Assembly: GCA_002478225.1 (NCBI GenBank)
Contig: DLMV01000019.1
Coordinates: 20,971 to 61,905, forward strand
Direction of reading: 5' to 3'
Source of the DNA: Deltaproteobacteria bacterium UBA7527
GTDB taxonomy: Bacteria > Desulfobacterota > Syntrophorhabdia > Syntrophorhabdales > Syntrophorhabdaceae
DNA: 40,935 bases
Position 1 is the stretch's first letter; every line of letters starts with the position of its first letter. The notes under the pieces are model-generated. The model did no database searches. It was not told the DNA's origin and was given only the letters and a program-made list of their open reading frames with translations. This document shows, piece by piece, positions 9,172-16,890 of this stretch. The translations under genes were made by a program, and so were the position numbers.

Positions 9172-10197
9172 ATGCATAATAAGAGCAGAACAAGATCTCA
9201 CCCGATCATTGTCTTTCTTTTCCCGGCCCTTGCGGCGATGCTGCTCGCTTTTGCAACGGGTGCGCTTTATGCAGGGGAGGCCTTGAAGAATGTCTCCTTC
9301 ATACCCCATTGGAGCCCGCAGGCGCAATTCGCGGGGTACTATGTCGCGTTTGAAAAAGGCATATACCGGAAATACGGGATCAACCTTGACATCAAAATGG
9401 GAGGACCGCACAGCGTTCCTGTTGACCTGCTGGAGAAGGGTGAAGCGGACTTCGGTACCGTGTGGCTTTCTACAGCTATACAAAAGAGGTCTCAAGGCGT
9501 AAGACTTGTAAATATAGCGCAGATCGTACAGAGATCTGCCCTGATGCTCGTGGCAAAAAAAGGCAGGGGCATCGCAAGACCGGAAGACATTAACGGCAAA
9601 AAGGTGGGGTTGTGGAGGGATGAGTTCCGTTTGCAGCCCATGGCATTTTTCAAGAAATTTGATCTTCATGTGAAGATCATCCCCCAGTCTTATTCGGTGA
9701 ACCTCTTCCTCAGAGACGGTGTGGATGTGGCGTCTGCCATGTGGTACAACGAATATCACACGATCATAAGCTCGGGTGTTAACCCCGACGAACTTACAAG
9801 CTTTTTTTTCCATGAGTACGGATTGAATTTCCCCGAAGACGGTATCTACACACTCGAACACAACTTTAAGAAAAACCCTGCTGGTGCCTGTAATTTTGCA
9901 AAGGCGTCGATCGAAGGCTGGCTGTATGCCTTCAAGCATCCGGAAGAGGCGCTGGATATAGTCCTGAAGTATATGACGACGGCGAATGTTCCTGCGAACA
10001 GGGTTCATCAGAGGTGGATGCTCAGCAGGATGAAGGACCTTGTCCTGCCTGAGGATGATAAGAGCATTACAGCCGGCACCTTGACAAAACAGGACTACCT
10101 CAGGGTTGCCGGCGAGCTCAGGCGCAACGGGTTGATAGGCCAGGAGCCTGCGTTCGATGATTTCTATAAAGAGTGTGTGAAATATGCTGAGAAATAA
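9172..10197 (+). CDS. NMT1/THI5-type periplasmic solute-binding protein
   Basis: A 341-residue exported binding protein with a signal peptide (hydrophobic run about residues 12-30, FPALAAMLLAFATGALYAG). The mature part begins with the NMT1/THI5-like signature WSPQAQFAGYYVAFEKGIY, followed by the usual substrate-clamp region (EKGEADFGTVWLSTAIQ) and VGLWRDEF. Relatives bind pyrimidine/thiamine precursors, nitrate, sulfonates or similar small molecules for ABC importers. No permease or ATPase gene is adjacent. Instead the last 14 bases overlap a Cache-HAMP-SpoIIE phosphatase gene, which suggests the protein presents a ligand to that sensor rather than to a transporter (inference). Confidence 0.85.
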   Translation: MHNKSRTRSHPIIVFLFPALAAMLLAFATGALYAGEALKNVSFIPHWSPQAQFAGYYVAFEKGIYRKYGINLDIKMGGPHSVPVDLLEKGEADFGTVWLSTAIQKRSQGVRLVNIAQIVQRSALMLVAKKGRGIARPEDINGKKVGLWRDEFRLQPMAFFKKFDLHVKIIPQSYSVNLFLRDGVDVASAMWYNEYHTIISSGVNPDELTSFFFHEYGLNFPEDGIYTLEHNFKKNPAGACNFAKASIEGWLYAFKHPEEALDIVLKYMTTANVPANRVHQRWMLSRMKDLVLPEDDKSITAGTLTKQDYLRVAGELRRNGLIGQEPAFDDFYKECVKYAEK

Positions 10198-12115
10198 AGG
10201 GATAGCGTTCAAGCTTGTCCTCTTATTTACCCTGAGCAGCGCTTGCATATTTGCCGCTATTTTTACCTATAATTATTTTGTTTCCCGGCAGATGATAGAG
10301 AAGGAGATCAAGGAAAATGCAGGCAACCTTATAATGACAACGACAAACAGGATCGAGGCAATGCTAAGCGCTGTCCAAAAGGTGCCTGAGAATATAGCCT
10401 ACTTCCTTGAGAACAGCACGAATGATGAACAAGAGCTCTTCCAGGTCCTCTACGCGATCGTTGAGAACAATCCTGAGATATACGGCGCTGCAATAGCATT
10501 TGAACCGTATGGATTTAAAAAGGACAAGGAATTTTTTGCCCCATACTTCTACAAAGCCTTTGGCGCAATGAATTTTAAATACCTCGATAAGCACTATAAT
10601 TATTTTTTGTGGGACTGGTACCAGATCCCCAGAGAGATTGAAAAGCCTCAATGGATCGAACCGTATTTCGGGGAAGGCGGCGGCATTATCATGTCGTCGT
10701 ACTCTGTCCCTTTTTACAAGAAGGTCGGCGGCAAGAGGCGGATAGCGGGTGTCATCGTCGTGGACATCTCGCTCAAAAGCCTGCGCGATATTGTTTCTTC
10801 CATCAAAATACTTAAATCGGGATATGGTTTTTTGATATCCAAGAACGGGACGTTTGTAACGCACCCCTTAAAAGAGTTCATCATGAACGAAACGATCTTT
10901 ACGATAGCGGAGGCGCGCGATGACGTAAAGCTCAGGGACGTTGGACGGAAGATGATAAAGGGCGAGCAAGGCATCGCGCCGATGTGGGTCAAGAGCGCGG
11001 TTACCGGAAAATCCTGTTGGATGGCCTATGTGCCGATACAGTCAAGCGGCTGGTCCCTCGGCGTGCTTTTTCCGCAGGATGAGCTGATGGAGGATATCAC
11101 AAGCCTTAACCAGATCGTGCTGTTCCTGGGGATCACAGGGATCATCCTGCTTGGCGTGGCAGTTGTATTCATCGCCGGGTCCATAACAGGACCATTAAGG
11201 CATATGGCAAAAGCAACAGAGCATATCGGATCAGGGAACTTTGATATTGAACTGCCTCCTGTGAAAACAGGCGATGAGGTAGGGAAGCTCTCCGAGGCAT
11301 TCAGCTTTATGAAGGAATCCCTGAAAGAATATATCAGGGAGCTTACAGAGGCAACAGCTTCAAAGGAGCGCATGGAAAGCGAGCTGAAGATCGCCCATGA
11401 CATTCAGATGAGCATCCTGCCAAAAACATTTCCCCCATATCCGGAAAGAACAGAATTTGATATCTATGCCACAATAAAACCGGCGAGGGAGATCGGAGGA
11501 GATTTTTACGACTTCTTCTTTACAGACGATGAACACCTCTGCTTTGTCATTGCCGATGTCTCAGGCAAGGGTATTCCGGCAGCGCTGTTCATGGCGCTCA
11601 CGAAGACACTTATAAAGGCAAAGGCTACAATGGGCTTGACCACCGACAATATCATCTCCAGGGTAAACGAAGATCTCTGCATAGGCAACGATATGAGCAT
11701 GTTCGTAACGGTCTTCTGCGGGATACTGAATGTTAAGACCGGGGAGGTGCAGTATACGAACGCGGGGCATAATCCTCCATTGTTGATAAAACGGAACGGA
11801 GATGTTGCTTACCTTGAGAAGTCCGGTGAGCTTCTTGTCGGCGTTATGGAAGGAGTTCAATACACTGCACGGAGGATTATGCTCGGGCGGAATGAATCGC
11901 TGTTCCTCTATACAGATGGGGTTACAGAGGCGATGAACGAAAGGGATGAGCTCTTCTCCGAAGAGCGCCTCAAGAAAGAGTTGTCAAAAGACCAGGAAAG
12001 GACCGTTGACCAGGTCATACATGCAGTGATGCGGGAGATGGCAGAATTCACCGGCAGCACCCCTCAGTCCGACGACATCACCATGATGATGATCACCTAT
12101 AAAGGCAGCCTATAG
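10184..12115 (+). CDS. Cache-HAMP-SpoIIE (PP2C) serine phosphatase sensor
   Basis: A 643-residue transmembrane signalling phosphatase. It has a first membrane helix (about residues 8-30), an extracytoplasmic double-Cache-like domain (about 35-300, with GYGFLISKNGTFVTHP), and a second helix (about 310-335). Next come a HAMP domain (ITGPLRHMAKATEHIGSGNF onward), a short coiled linker, then a SpoIIE/PP2C catalytic domain (about 400-640). The catalytic domain carries the metal-binding GGDFYDFF, IADVSGKGIPAALFMA, NAGHNPPLL and the C-terminal QSDDITMMMI. Such RsbU-like proteins dephosphorylate anti-anti-sigma (STAS) proteins. No STAS or anti-sigma gene is in the window, so its target lies elsewhere. 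It overlaps the binding-protein gene by 14 bases, implying coupled expression. Confidence 0.93.
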   Translation: MLRNKGIAFKLVLLFTLSSACIFAAIFTYNYFVSRQMIEKEIKENAGNLIMTTTNRIEAMLSAVQKVPENIAYFLENSTNDEQELFQVLYAIVENNPEIYGAAIAFEPYGFKKDKEFFAPYFYKAFGAMNFKYLDKHYNYFLWDWYQIPREIEKPQWIEPYFGEGGGIIMSSYSVPFYKKVGGKRRIAGVIVVDISLKSLRDIVSSIKILKSGYGFLISKNGTFVTHPLKEFIMNETIFTIAEARDDVKLRDVGRKMIKGEQGIAPMWVKSAVTGKSCWMAYVPIQSSGWSLGVLFPQDELMEDITSLNQIVLFLGITGIILLGVAVVFIAGSITGPLRHMAKATEHIGSGNFDIELPPVKTGDEVGKLSEAFSFMKESLKEYIRELTEATASKERMESELKIAHDIQMSILPKTFPPYPERTEFDIYATIKPAREIGGDFYDFFFTDDEHLCFVIADVSGKGIPAALFMALTKTLIKAKATMGLTTDNIISRVNEDLCIGNDMSMFVTVFCGILNVKTGEVQYTNAGHNPPLLIKRNGDVAYLEKSGELLVGVMEGVQYTARRIMLGRNESLFLYTDGVTEAMNERDELFSEERLKKELSKDQERTVDQVIHAVMREMAEFTGSTPQSDDITMMMITYKGSL

Positions 12116-12130
12116 TGTACGGCGAGTTAT

Positions 12131-12165
12131 TTAGGCGTTAGGCGATCTAACCCTTTGTGCCTCGC
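12131..12165 (+). repeat. Short copy of the CGTRAGK/GGCGATTTAACCCC repeat element
   Basis: TTAGGCG occurs twice in tandem (12131-12144), followed by ATCTAACCC and a diverged second half with GCCTCGCAAG. This core (GGCGAT-TAACCC) is shared with the full-size elements at 19687 and 24884. It lies between two convergent genes. Confidence 0.6.
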
Positions 12166-12182
12166 AAGTTAACAGATCCATT

Positions 12183-12806
12183 TCATTTCTTTATCTCAGC
12201 TGAAAGTCGGACAAGGAATGGAGCGATTGACGGTGTGCCGATGAGGCTGTTTATAAGCGTTTCGATAAGTTGAATGTTCCTGGTGTTCTTTAAGAGCTGG
12301 ACATATAAAGTGTCTACATCCCTCAGCAGATCTTCACGCATCTTTGGATCCAGTGATCCATCGGTTATGAGGGTATGCATGATCTGCAGTATCAGGTCTT
12401 TTGTGGTGTTCTCGGGGATCTTCTCTGCGGGGGGGTCGATTTGTAATTGGAGGTCCTCTGCTGCGACAGGCGCAGGATCTATTATCTGATTGTTGATCGG
12501 TCCGCGCTCCATGCTGTCAAGGTATTCTTTATATTCTTTGGCGATACCCGTCTCACCGCCTTTTTCAATGAACGCGCAGCCGCTGTCGGTGATGATCGCT
12601 CCAAGCGCCCCTGCAATATCGGTTGAAAGGAGAATAAGACCATGTGATTCGAGATAAAAGGCCGCATCTTTGAGATTGTCCATTTCAGCAGCTCCCAGCC
12701 TGGATGCGACATCATGAATGGAAAAGATGAAATTGGTGTGCCCTATGCTTTCGGTCTCGTAATATATTGCTGCAAGTAAAAGCTCAGCCAGTTCTTTTGT
12801 TTCCAT
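12183..12806 (-). CDS. Uncharacterised protein with possible winged-helix N-terminus
   Basis: About 207 residues; not recognised. The first 85 residues are helical, with a turn pattern (IFSIHDVASRLGAAEMDNLKDAAFYLESHGLI, then a wing-like stretch with Gly) that resembles a winged-helix fold. A Pro-rich linker follows (about residues 112-133), then a helical C-terminal part (LILQIMHTLITDGSLD, then repeated Leu/Ile-rich helices). There is no signal peptide or membrane segment and only one Cys. A GTG six bases upstream is also open, but the ATG at 12806 is better placed behind GAGG. It converges with the phosphatase gene and is followed on the same strand by nothing close. The function is unknown; a regulatory role is only a guess from the fold impression. 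Confidence 0.7.
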   Translation of the reverse strand: METKELAELLLAAIYYETESIGHTNFIFSIHDVASRLGAAEMDNLKDAAFYLESHGLILLSTDIAGALGAIITDSGCAFIEKGGETGIAKEYKEYLDSMERGPINNQIIDPAPVAAEDLQLQIDPPAEKIPENTTKDLILQIMHTLITDGSLDPKMREDLLRDVDTLYVQLLKNTRNIQLIETLINSLIGTPSIAPFLVRLSAEIKK

Positions 12807-12868
12807 CTTCACCTCGATCCCGATCTTATCGCAGGCATCATTATAGCATATCTTTTGTGTTTCTGGTG

Positions 12869-13285
12869 TCAGTACTCCGACATATCCGGTTTTACTGAGC
12901 GTGATTTCTTCTTTTCAGAGCGGAGATGCTTTAAACGAAGGACCTTCTCCTGCGCCCTTTTCGAACGCTTTCTCTTTTGTCTTTTTATCTTTTCGATCAG
13001 TCTCCGTTCCTCGCTCTGTTTGCCAAGGATCATGTTTTCGATCTTGTTGATCAGGATGCGCCTGGCAAGGAAGCGGTTCAAAGCCTGCGACCGCTCCCGC
13101 TGGCATTTTACTTCAATACCGGTAGGGACGTGTTTCAGGTAGACACAGGTGGAAGTTTTATTGACATTTTGGCCGCCAGGCCCGCCGGAATGCACAAAGC
13201 GCTCCATGATGTCGCTTTCCCTGATGCCGAACCTCTCCATCTTTTCCCTGAGCGCCTTTTCCTTATCTGAGCTTATTCCAGACAT
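12869..13285 (-). CDS. Release-factor-like GGQ protein (peptidyl-tRNA hydrolase domain)
   Basis: A 138-residue protein made of only the class I release factor catalytic domain. The GGQ loop is at residues 37-39 within HSGGPGGQNVNKTSTCVYL, followed by HVPTGIEVKCQRERSQ and a strongly basic C-terminal tail (KRQKRKRSKRAQEKVLRLK). This architecture is that of ArfB/YaeJ, mtRF-R and RFH-type proteins, which hydrolyse peptidyl-tRNA on stalled ribosomes without reading a stop codon; the basic tail would enter the empty mRNA channel. The sequence around the GGQ is closer to RF2-like relatives than to E. coli ArfB, so the exact subfamily is left open. The ATG has AAGGAT upstream. Confidence 0.9.
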   Translation of the reverse strand: MSGISSDKEKALREKMERFGIRESDIMERFVHSGGPGGQNVNKTSTCVYLKHVPTGIEVKCQRERSQALNRFLARRILINKIENMILGKQSEERRLIEKIKRQKRKRSKRAQEKVLRLKHLRSEKKKSRSVKPDMSEY

Positions 13286-13312
13286 GATATCCTTTCAGTC
13301 ATCAAATAAACC

Positions 13313-13340
13313 CGTAAGTCGTGAGGCGTAAGGCGTAAGG
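13313..13340 (+). repeat. Degenerate 7-nt tandem array, CGTRAGK family
   Basis: Four units in register: CGTAAGT, CGTGAGG, CGTAAGG, CGTAAGG, followed by GGGGAAACCCC, itself a small palindrome. It sits upstream of the minus-strand release-factor-like gene. Confidence 0.85.
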
Positions 13341-13374
13341 GGGGAAACCCCGTAAAACACGAAAGATGAAAAGT

Positions 13375-13446
13375 GTCATTGCGAGCGGAGCGCGGCAATC
13401 TCGCATACCCTTGGATCGCCACGTCGCTTACGCTTCTCGCGACGAC
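13375..13446. repeat. Long imperfect inverted repeat (ATTGCGAGCGGAGC type)
   Basis: The left arm starts GTCATTGCGAGCGGAGCG and continues GCGGCAATCTC (13375-13402). The right arm (about 13413-13446) is its imperfect reverse complement, beginning GGATCGCCACGTCGC and ending TCTCGCGACGAC. The left arm also contains the small palindrome ATTGC/GCAAT. It resembles a dispersed intergenic repeat seen in several anaerobic proteobacterial genomes (from memory, not checked). Function is unknown. Confidence 0.6.
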
Positions 13447-13559
13447 GATAAAGAATGAAGCTTCTCATGTCACGCCATGCTCCATGCCCCTTGCATTACG
13501 TTTTAATCCACTTACAACTCACGGGTGTTTGGCTCTCCGCTCTTTAATGTAGTTCCCCC

Positions 13560-14309
13560 TCACGCCTCACGGGTGTCCGCTGCCTGCTTAATAAACTCCT
13601 CTATCTCCTTGTTCACTTCATCCGGTTTTTCGAGCATAACCATATGGCCGGCATCCTCGATCAGGCTGAGCCTCGAATTGGCAAGAGAGCGATGCAGAAA
13701 TTCAGCGTATTTCGGCGGCGTAAGAAGATCGTCTTTGCCGCAGATTATCAAGGACGGCGCCTTGATCGCAGCGATCCTATCGATAATGTTGAAACCATTG
13801 CAGGCAAAAAAATCCCGGAAGATGACCTCTCCGCTGCACTGCATCATTTCGTTGAATGCCATATCCTTCATCTGCTGAGGAGTCTTATTGGAGAAGGCGG
13901 CTTCAACAATAAATCTTAGCGTTTTTTCCTTGTCTTTTTGAACACCTTCAAGTATGGCAGGGAGAACGGACAATTTTGCCCCTGTCCCGATAAGAATAAG
14001 ACCTTTCACGAGATGAGGATGGGCAAGGGCAAAATGCATGCCGATGGCGCCACCCATAGAATGGCCGGCAAAGAAATACTTACCCGGGGGTCTTTCATTG
14101 AGAAAATTGTAAACAGCATCGCTGTATGCCCCGATAGAGTCATACCCGCTGCCAGGGGATCTCCCATGACCGGGAAGGTCTATGCACAGGACCTCCATGG
14201 ATCTTTTCAGCTGCCCTGTCTGGAAGTACCACGCCCTGGAACTCCCGCCTGCCCCGTGAATGAAGATGACCTCATCACCTTTCCCTGCTTGTTCGTAATA
14301 GATGCCCAT
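13560..14309 (-). CDS. Alpha/beta hydrolase
   Basis: A 249-residue alpha/beta-hydrolase-fold enzyme. The oxyanion-hole loop is HGAGGSSRAW, the nucleophile elbow GHSMGG has Ser84, the acid is probably D194 in ICGKDDLLTP, and the catalytic His is H222 in DAGHMVMLEKP. The triad is complete. Relatives include esterases, C-C bond hydrolases of aromatic degradation and thioesterase-like enzymes; the substrate cannot be chosen from sequence. It is cytoplasmic (no signal peptide). The ATG has TGGAGG six bases upstream. The last residues (Thr-Arg-Glu-Ala-stop) are encoded by a CGTGAGG doublet of the local repeat family, so this C-terminus may be repeat-derived. Confidence 0.9.
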   Translation of the reverse strand: MGIYYEQAGKGDEVIFIHGAGGSSRAWYFQTGQLKRSMEVLCIDLPGHGRSPGSGYDSIGAYSDAVYNFLNERPPGKYFFAGHSMGGAIGMHFALAHPHLVKGLILIGTGAKLSVLPAILEGVQKDKEKTLRFIVEAAFSNKTPQQMKDMAFNEMMQCSGEVIFRDFFACNGFNIIDRIAAIKAPSLIICGKDDLLTPPKYAEFLHRSLANSRLSLIEDAGHMVMLEKPDEVNKEIEEFIKQAADTREA

Positions 14310-14362
14310 ATATCCTCCAGAATTCTATTGAAAGGACCTATAAGAAATTATATTATGACGGC

Positions 14363-14635
14363 ATGAGATTTATTGCAATAGTCCTTGTTGCCATTTCCCT
14401 CTTTTCCTGCGGCAAAGGGGTGGAGCTCACGCAGACACAGAAGAAGGCCGCGGAACAGAACAGCGAAGAGCGCTATCAGAAAGAGCTTGATGAAATAAAG
14501 AAGACCCTGAAAGGCGATGTGAAGATAAAATTAAAGAAGGACGGCAAAGGGGGTTACAGCTGGGAGATAACCGGCAAAGACGCCCAGGAGATTATAAAAG
14601 CAAATGATATATTGGTGAAGAAGCTCAGTAATTAG
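14363..14635 (+). CDS. Small lipoprotein
   Basis: A 90-residue protein with a lipoprotein signal peptide: MRFIAIVLVAISLFSC, lipobox LFSC with Cys16. The mature part is short, charged and rich in Lys/Glu (a helical KELDEIKKTLKGDVKIKLKK stretch), with a single Trp. No known domain was recognised. It is expected to be anchored in the inner or outer membrane. It is divergent from the alpha/beta hydrolase, and its 3' end overlaps the end of the convergent radical SAM gene by 11 bases. The ribosome binding site is weak. Confidence 0.75.
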   Translation: MRFIAIVLVAISLFSCGKGVELTQTQKKAAEQNSEERYQKELDEIKKTLKGDVKIKLKKDGKGGYSWEITGKDAQEIIKANDILVKKLSN

Positions 14636-15536
14636 ATGCCCTCAAAAGCCCGATGCCCCGGGCATACTGTATCGCTTCAGCGTGTTCTTTTGAAGATATC
14701 CGGCCTGAGATCTCCTCAAACTCACCAGCCCTGTGGCACGGATGATATTGCGCCATGATGTTGACGAAGGCATTCTGCGACACCTCATCCCTGATGAACC
14801 TTAGGATCTTCTTTGTATCGTCGGCGCATGACGGCATGACGAGGTGGCGGATGATCAATCCTTTCCTGGCAATACCGTATTCATCAATATGAAGGTCGCC
14901 CACCTGCCTCTGCATCTCACGGACTACTTCCCTGACGGCCTCCGGATAATCCCCGGCCTTACAGAATCGCTGCGACAGTCCGCTGTCGAGGAATTTGATG
15001 TCCGGCATATAGATGTCGACGATGCCGTCAAGAAGCCTTATCGTATCGATCGAGTCGTAGCCGCTCGTGTTGTAAACGAGGGGAATGGAGAGACCCTTCT
15101 CGATCGCAAGCGAGAGGGCCTTGATGATCTGTGGAACATAATGGGTAGGCGTTACGAGATTGATGTTATGACAGCCGCGGTCCTGGAGGTCGACCATCAG
15201 GGCCGCCAGCTTGCCGTAGGTGCAGCGGGCGCCTTCGCCGTATATGCTGATATCGTAGTTCTGGCAGAAGATGCACTTAAGGTTGCAGTGGGTGAGGAAT
15301 ATTGTCCCCGAGCCGTTATTTCCTACCAGCGGAGCCTCCTCGCCGAAATGAGGCGATGCCGATGAGATGAAGAGATCGTGGGGCGCCTTGCAGTATCCGA
15401 GGTCGCCGACCAGCCTGTTGGCCCTGCACTGCCTCGGACACAGCGTGCACGGATGGAGCAGGGATTCGAGCTCTTCAAGCCTTTCCTGCAGTACGCCTTT
15501 GGAGTATGATTCTCTATAAAGGGGAGGCTGCTCCAT
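14625..15536 (-). CDS. Radical SAM protein, PflA/AmmeMemo-like
   Basis: About 303 residues from the preferred ATG at 15536 (MEQPPLYRES). The radical SAM cluster motif CNLKCIFC (CxxxCxxC) lies in LTHCNLKCIFCQNYDIS. It is preceded by a second Cys cluster, CTLCPRQCRANR, and a CKAPHD segment. This pattern belongs to the family of pyruvate-formate-lyase-activating-enzyme-like radical SAM proteins that are not next to a glycyl radical enzyme and have unsettled substrates. The frame is open another 50 codons upstream to 15686, but that part reads as unrelated hydrophobic sequence and overlaps the divergent gene at 15610, so it is excluded. The protein is cytoplasmic and oxygen-sensitive by class. 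Confidence 0.88.
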   Translation of the reverse strand: MEQPPLYRESYSKGVLQERLEELESLLHPCTLCPRQCRANRLVGDLGYCKAPHDLFISSASPHFGEEAPLVGNNGSGTIFLTHCNLKCIFCQNYDISIYGEGARCTYGKLAALMVDLQDRGCHNINLVTPTHYVPQIIKALSLAIEKGLSIPLVYNTSGYDSIDTIRLLDGIVDIYMPDIKFLDSGLSQRFCKAGDYPEAVREVVREMQRQVGDLHIDEYGIARKGLIIRHLVMPSCADDTKKILRFIRDEVSQNAFVNIMAQYHPCHRAGEFEEISGRISSKEHAEAIQYARGIGLLRASNY

Positions 15537-15609
15537 GGACACTTTAAAAAGCCGCTGTTTTGCATTAATATTATAACATAGCCACATAAAACAAACCAGG
15601 AAGGTGAGT

Positions 15610-15882
15610 ATGAAATACGAATATGTTCTGAAGATATTTTCCATGGAGGACCTCAAGAAAGAAGGTGTTGTCGTTGACCAGCGCAATAATATCGTCTACG
15701 CATGCAGACCGGATGGTGCATGTGAAGTGCACGATGTCGGCGCTGAACAGCTTGATAATATGTCGCGGCTCTTGAACAAAATGGGCAATGAGGGATGGGA
15801 GCTCATACAGTTTTCTTTTCACCAGTCAGGTGTGGTAAGCTTTTGGAAGAGGCCTTTAAGAAAAAGGACTAAAACCAGATAA
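15610..15882 (+). CDS. DUF4177-like small protein
   Basis: A 90-residue protein whose C-terminal half (LNKMGNEGWELIQFSF, then VVSFWKRP) matches the short DUF4177 pattern: a helix, GxEGWELV, and a strand ending in FKR. The N-terminal half has a distinct strand-rich segment with two Cys (ACRPDGACEV). The function is unknown. A GTG at 15604 is in frame, but the ATG at 15610 sits correctly behind AGGAAGGTG. It is divergent from the radical SAM gene and 24 bases before an Hsp20 gene, so probably in an operon with it. Confidence 0.75.
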   Translation: MKYEYVLKIFSMEDLKKEGVVVDQRNNIVYACRPDGACEVHDVGAEQLDNMSRLLNKMGNEGWELIQFSFHQSGVVSFWKRPLRKRTKTR

Positions 15883-15906
15883 AAAATTGTAACAGGAGGT
15901 GGGATC

Positions 15907-16371
15907 ATGCCTTTAACGCCCTGGAAATCTTTATGGGAGTCAAGGTATCCCTCAATGCGTGAGGAGATGGACAGGATATTTGAAGATTTTTTTGAAAAAG
16001 CGGGTTTTCCTTCCCTGCGGGAGGGAGGATGGGTGCCGGCGGTTGATATACACGAGACAAAAAAGGATGTTATTGTCACCGTTGATATCCCGGCGATCGA
16101 TCCGAAAGAGGTTTCGATAACGATCGTTGAGGACAAGCTCACGCTCAAAGGAGAGAGGAAGACAGAGGAAGATTGCAAGAATGAAGATTGCTACAGGTCT
16201 GAAAGGGTTTACGGATCATTCCAGAGGACCATCCAGCTCCCGGCCGAAGTTATCGGCGACAGGGCAAAGGCAACATACAAAGACGGGGTGTTGAAGGTAA
16301 AGGTCCCAAAATCGCAGAAGGCAGTGCCAAAGGAGATCAAGATAGAGATAGTGAATGCAGACAGGAAGTAA
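15907..16371 (+). CDS. Hsp20/alpha-crystallin small heat shock protein
   Basis: A 154-residue small heat shock protein with a 40-residue N-terminal arm (helical, REEMDRIFEDFFEKAGF) and an alpha-crystallin domain (about 42-135). Family hallmarks are VDIHETKKDVIVTVDIPAI, the ERVYGSFQRTIQLP strand, and the YKDGVLKVKVPK motif (AxxxxGVL). The C-terminal tail has the IKIEI I-x-I anchor for oligomerisation. It is an ATP-independent holdase for unfolding proteins. The ribosome binding site AGGAGGTGG is strong. It is the first of four Hsp20 genes in the window; the other three are at 34.8-36.2 kb. Confidence 0.95.
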   Translation: MPLTPWKSLWESRYPSMREEMDRIFEDFFEKAGFPSLREGGWVPAVDIHETKKDVIVTVDIPAIDPKEVSITIVEDKLTLKGERKTEEDCKNEDCYRSERVYGSFQRTIQLPAEVIGDRAKATYKDGVLKVKVPKSQKAVPKEIKIEIVNADRK

Positions 16372-16439
16372 AAGGTGGAACGGGGTGGAGAAGATGATAG
16401 CAGATCCTAAGTTCGAAGCACCAATCTCCAAACAATATC

Positions 16440-16501
16440 CAAATTCAAACATCTAATGTTCTAAGCGTTTTTGGTTTTGAACATTAGAACATTTGGATTT
16501 G
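16440..16501. repeat. AT-rich inverted repeat with GGATTTC units
   Basis: The left arm 16440-16461 (ends CTAATGTTC) and the right arm 16479-16501 (starts GAACATTAG) pair imperfectly over about 22 bases around a T-rich loop. Downstream (to about 16540) ATTTCGATATT and a GGATTTC doublet continue a 6-7 base periodicity. It fills most of the 16372-16610 spacer between hsp20 and the NifU-like gene. Similar GGATTTCG-type repeats are dispersed in many bacterial genomes (from memory). Confidence 0.65.
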
Positions 16502-16610
16502 TTCAGAATTTCGATATTAGGATTTCGGATTTCTATGCTCTATTTACATTTCGCCGGACCATGTTTATATTTATTAACCCCGGCACGGGGAAAAATGATC
16601 GGAGGTACGC

Positions 16611-16829
16611 ATGAAGGAAAAGGTGAGAGCAGTGATCGAGAAGGTAAGACCTTTTTTACAGAGGGATGGGGGTGATATTGAGCTTATTGATGTGCAGGAC
16701 GGCATCGTTAAAGTAAAGCTGCAGGGCGCATGCGGAAGCTGCCCGATGAGCATGATGACATTGAAGATGGGGGTAGAGAAACAGCTTAAGGAAGAAATAC
16801 CTGAGGTAAAAGAGGTTGTCGCCATATAG
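16611..16829 (+). CDS. NifU C-terminal-domain (Nfu-type) Fe-S scaffold
   Basis: A 72-residue stand-alone NifU C-terminal domain (Nfu). It has the conserved LQRDGGDIELIDVQDG segment and the CxxC cluster-binding motif in GACGSCPMSMMTLKMGVE (C42 and C45). Such proteins carry a [4Fe-4S] cluster bridged between two subunits and deliver it to apoproteins. The window encodes many Fe-S proteins (IorA, HdrA, MetV, radical SAM) that could be clients. The start has a clear GGAGG. It is followed by a separate promoter for the microprotein gene. Confidence 0.93.
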   Translation: MKEKVRAVIEKVRPFLQRDGGDIELIDVQDGIVKVKLQGACGSCPMSMMTLKMGVEKQLKEEIPEVKEVVAI

Positions 16830-16832
16830 TGG

Positions 16833-16861
16833 TTGACAAACACCTCCAAGTTACATAACAT
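16833..16861 (+). promoter_or_regulatory. Sigma-70-type promoter of the 21-residue microprotein gene
   Basis: TTGACA (16833-16838, perfect -35), a 17-base spacer, and TAACAT (16856-16861). Transcription would start near 16868. The -35 overlaps one arm (16836-16847) of a 12-bp inverted repeat whose other arm (16879-16890) contains the ribosome binding site of the downstream gene. Confidence 0.7.
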
Positions 16862-16890
16862 TGTTTTAAACTTATAAGGGAGGTGTTTGT
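16836..16890 (+). promoter_or_regulatory. 12-bp perfect inverted repeat pairing the -35 region with the ribosome binding site
   Basis: ACAAACACCTCC at 16836-16847 is the exact reverse complement of GGAGGTGTTTGT at 16879-16890, which carries the Shine-Dalgarno sequence and abuts the ATG at 16891. Transcripts reading through from the NifU-like gene could sequester the ribosome binding site. Transcripts from the local promoter begin after the left arm and would leave it free. The regulatory interpretation is inference. Confidence 0.65.

Noticed and set aside
9136..10248. A 370-codon minus-strand frame across the binding-protein gene
   Set aside because: The plus strand encodes a clear signal peptide and NMT1-like protein; the minus frame has no domain and spans two real genes.
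15537..15686. N-terminal extension of the radical SAM protein by 50 codons
   Set aside because: The extra part overlaps the divergent DUF4177-like gene and its ribosome binding site, and does not resemble the family.
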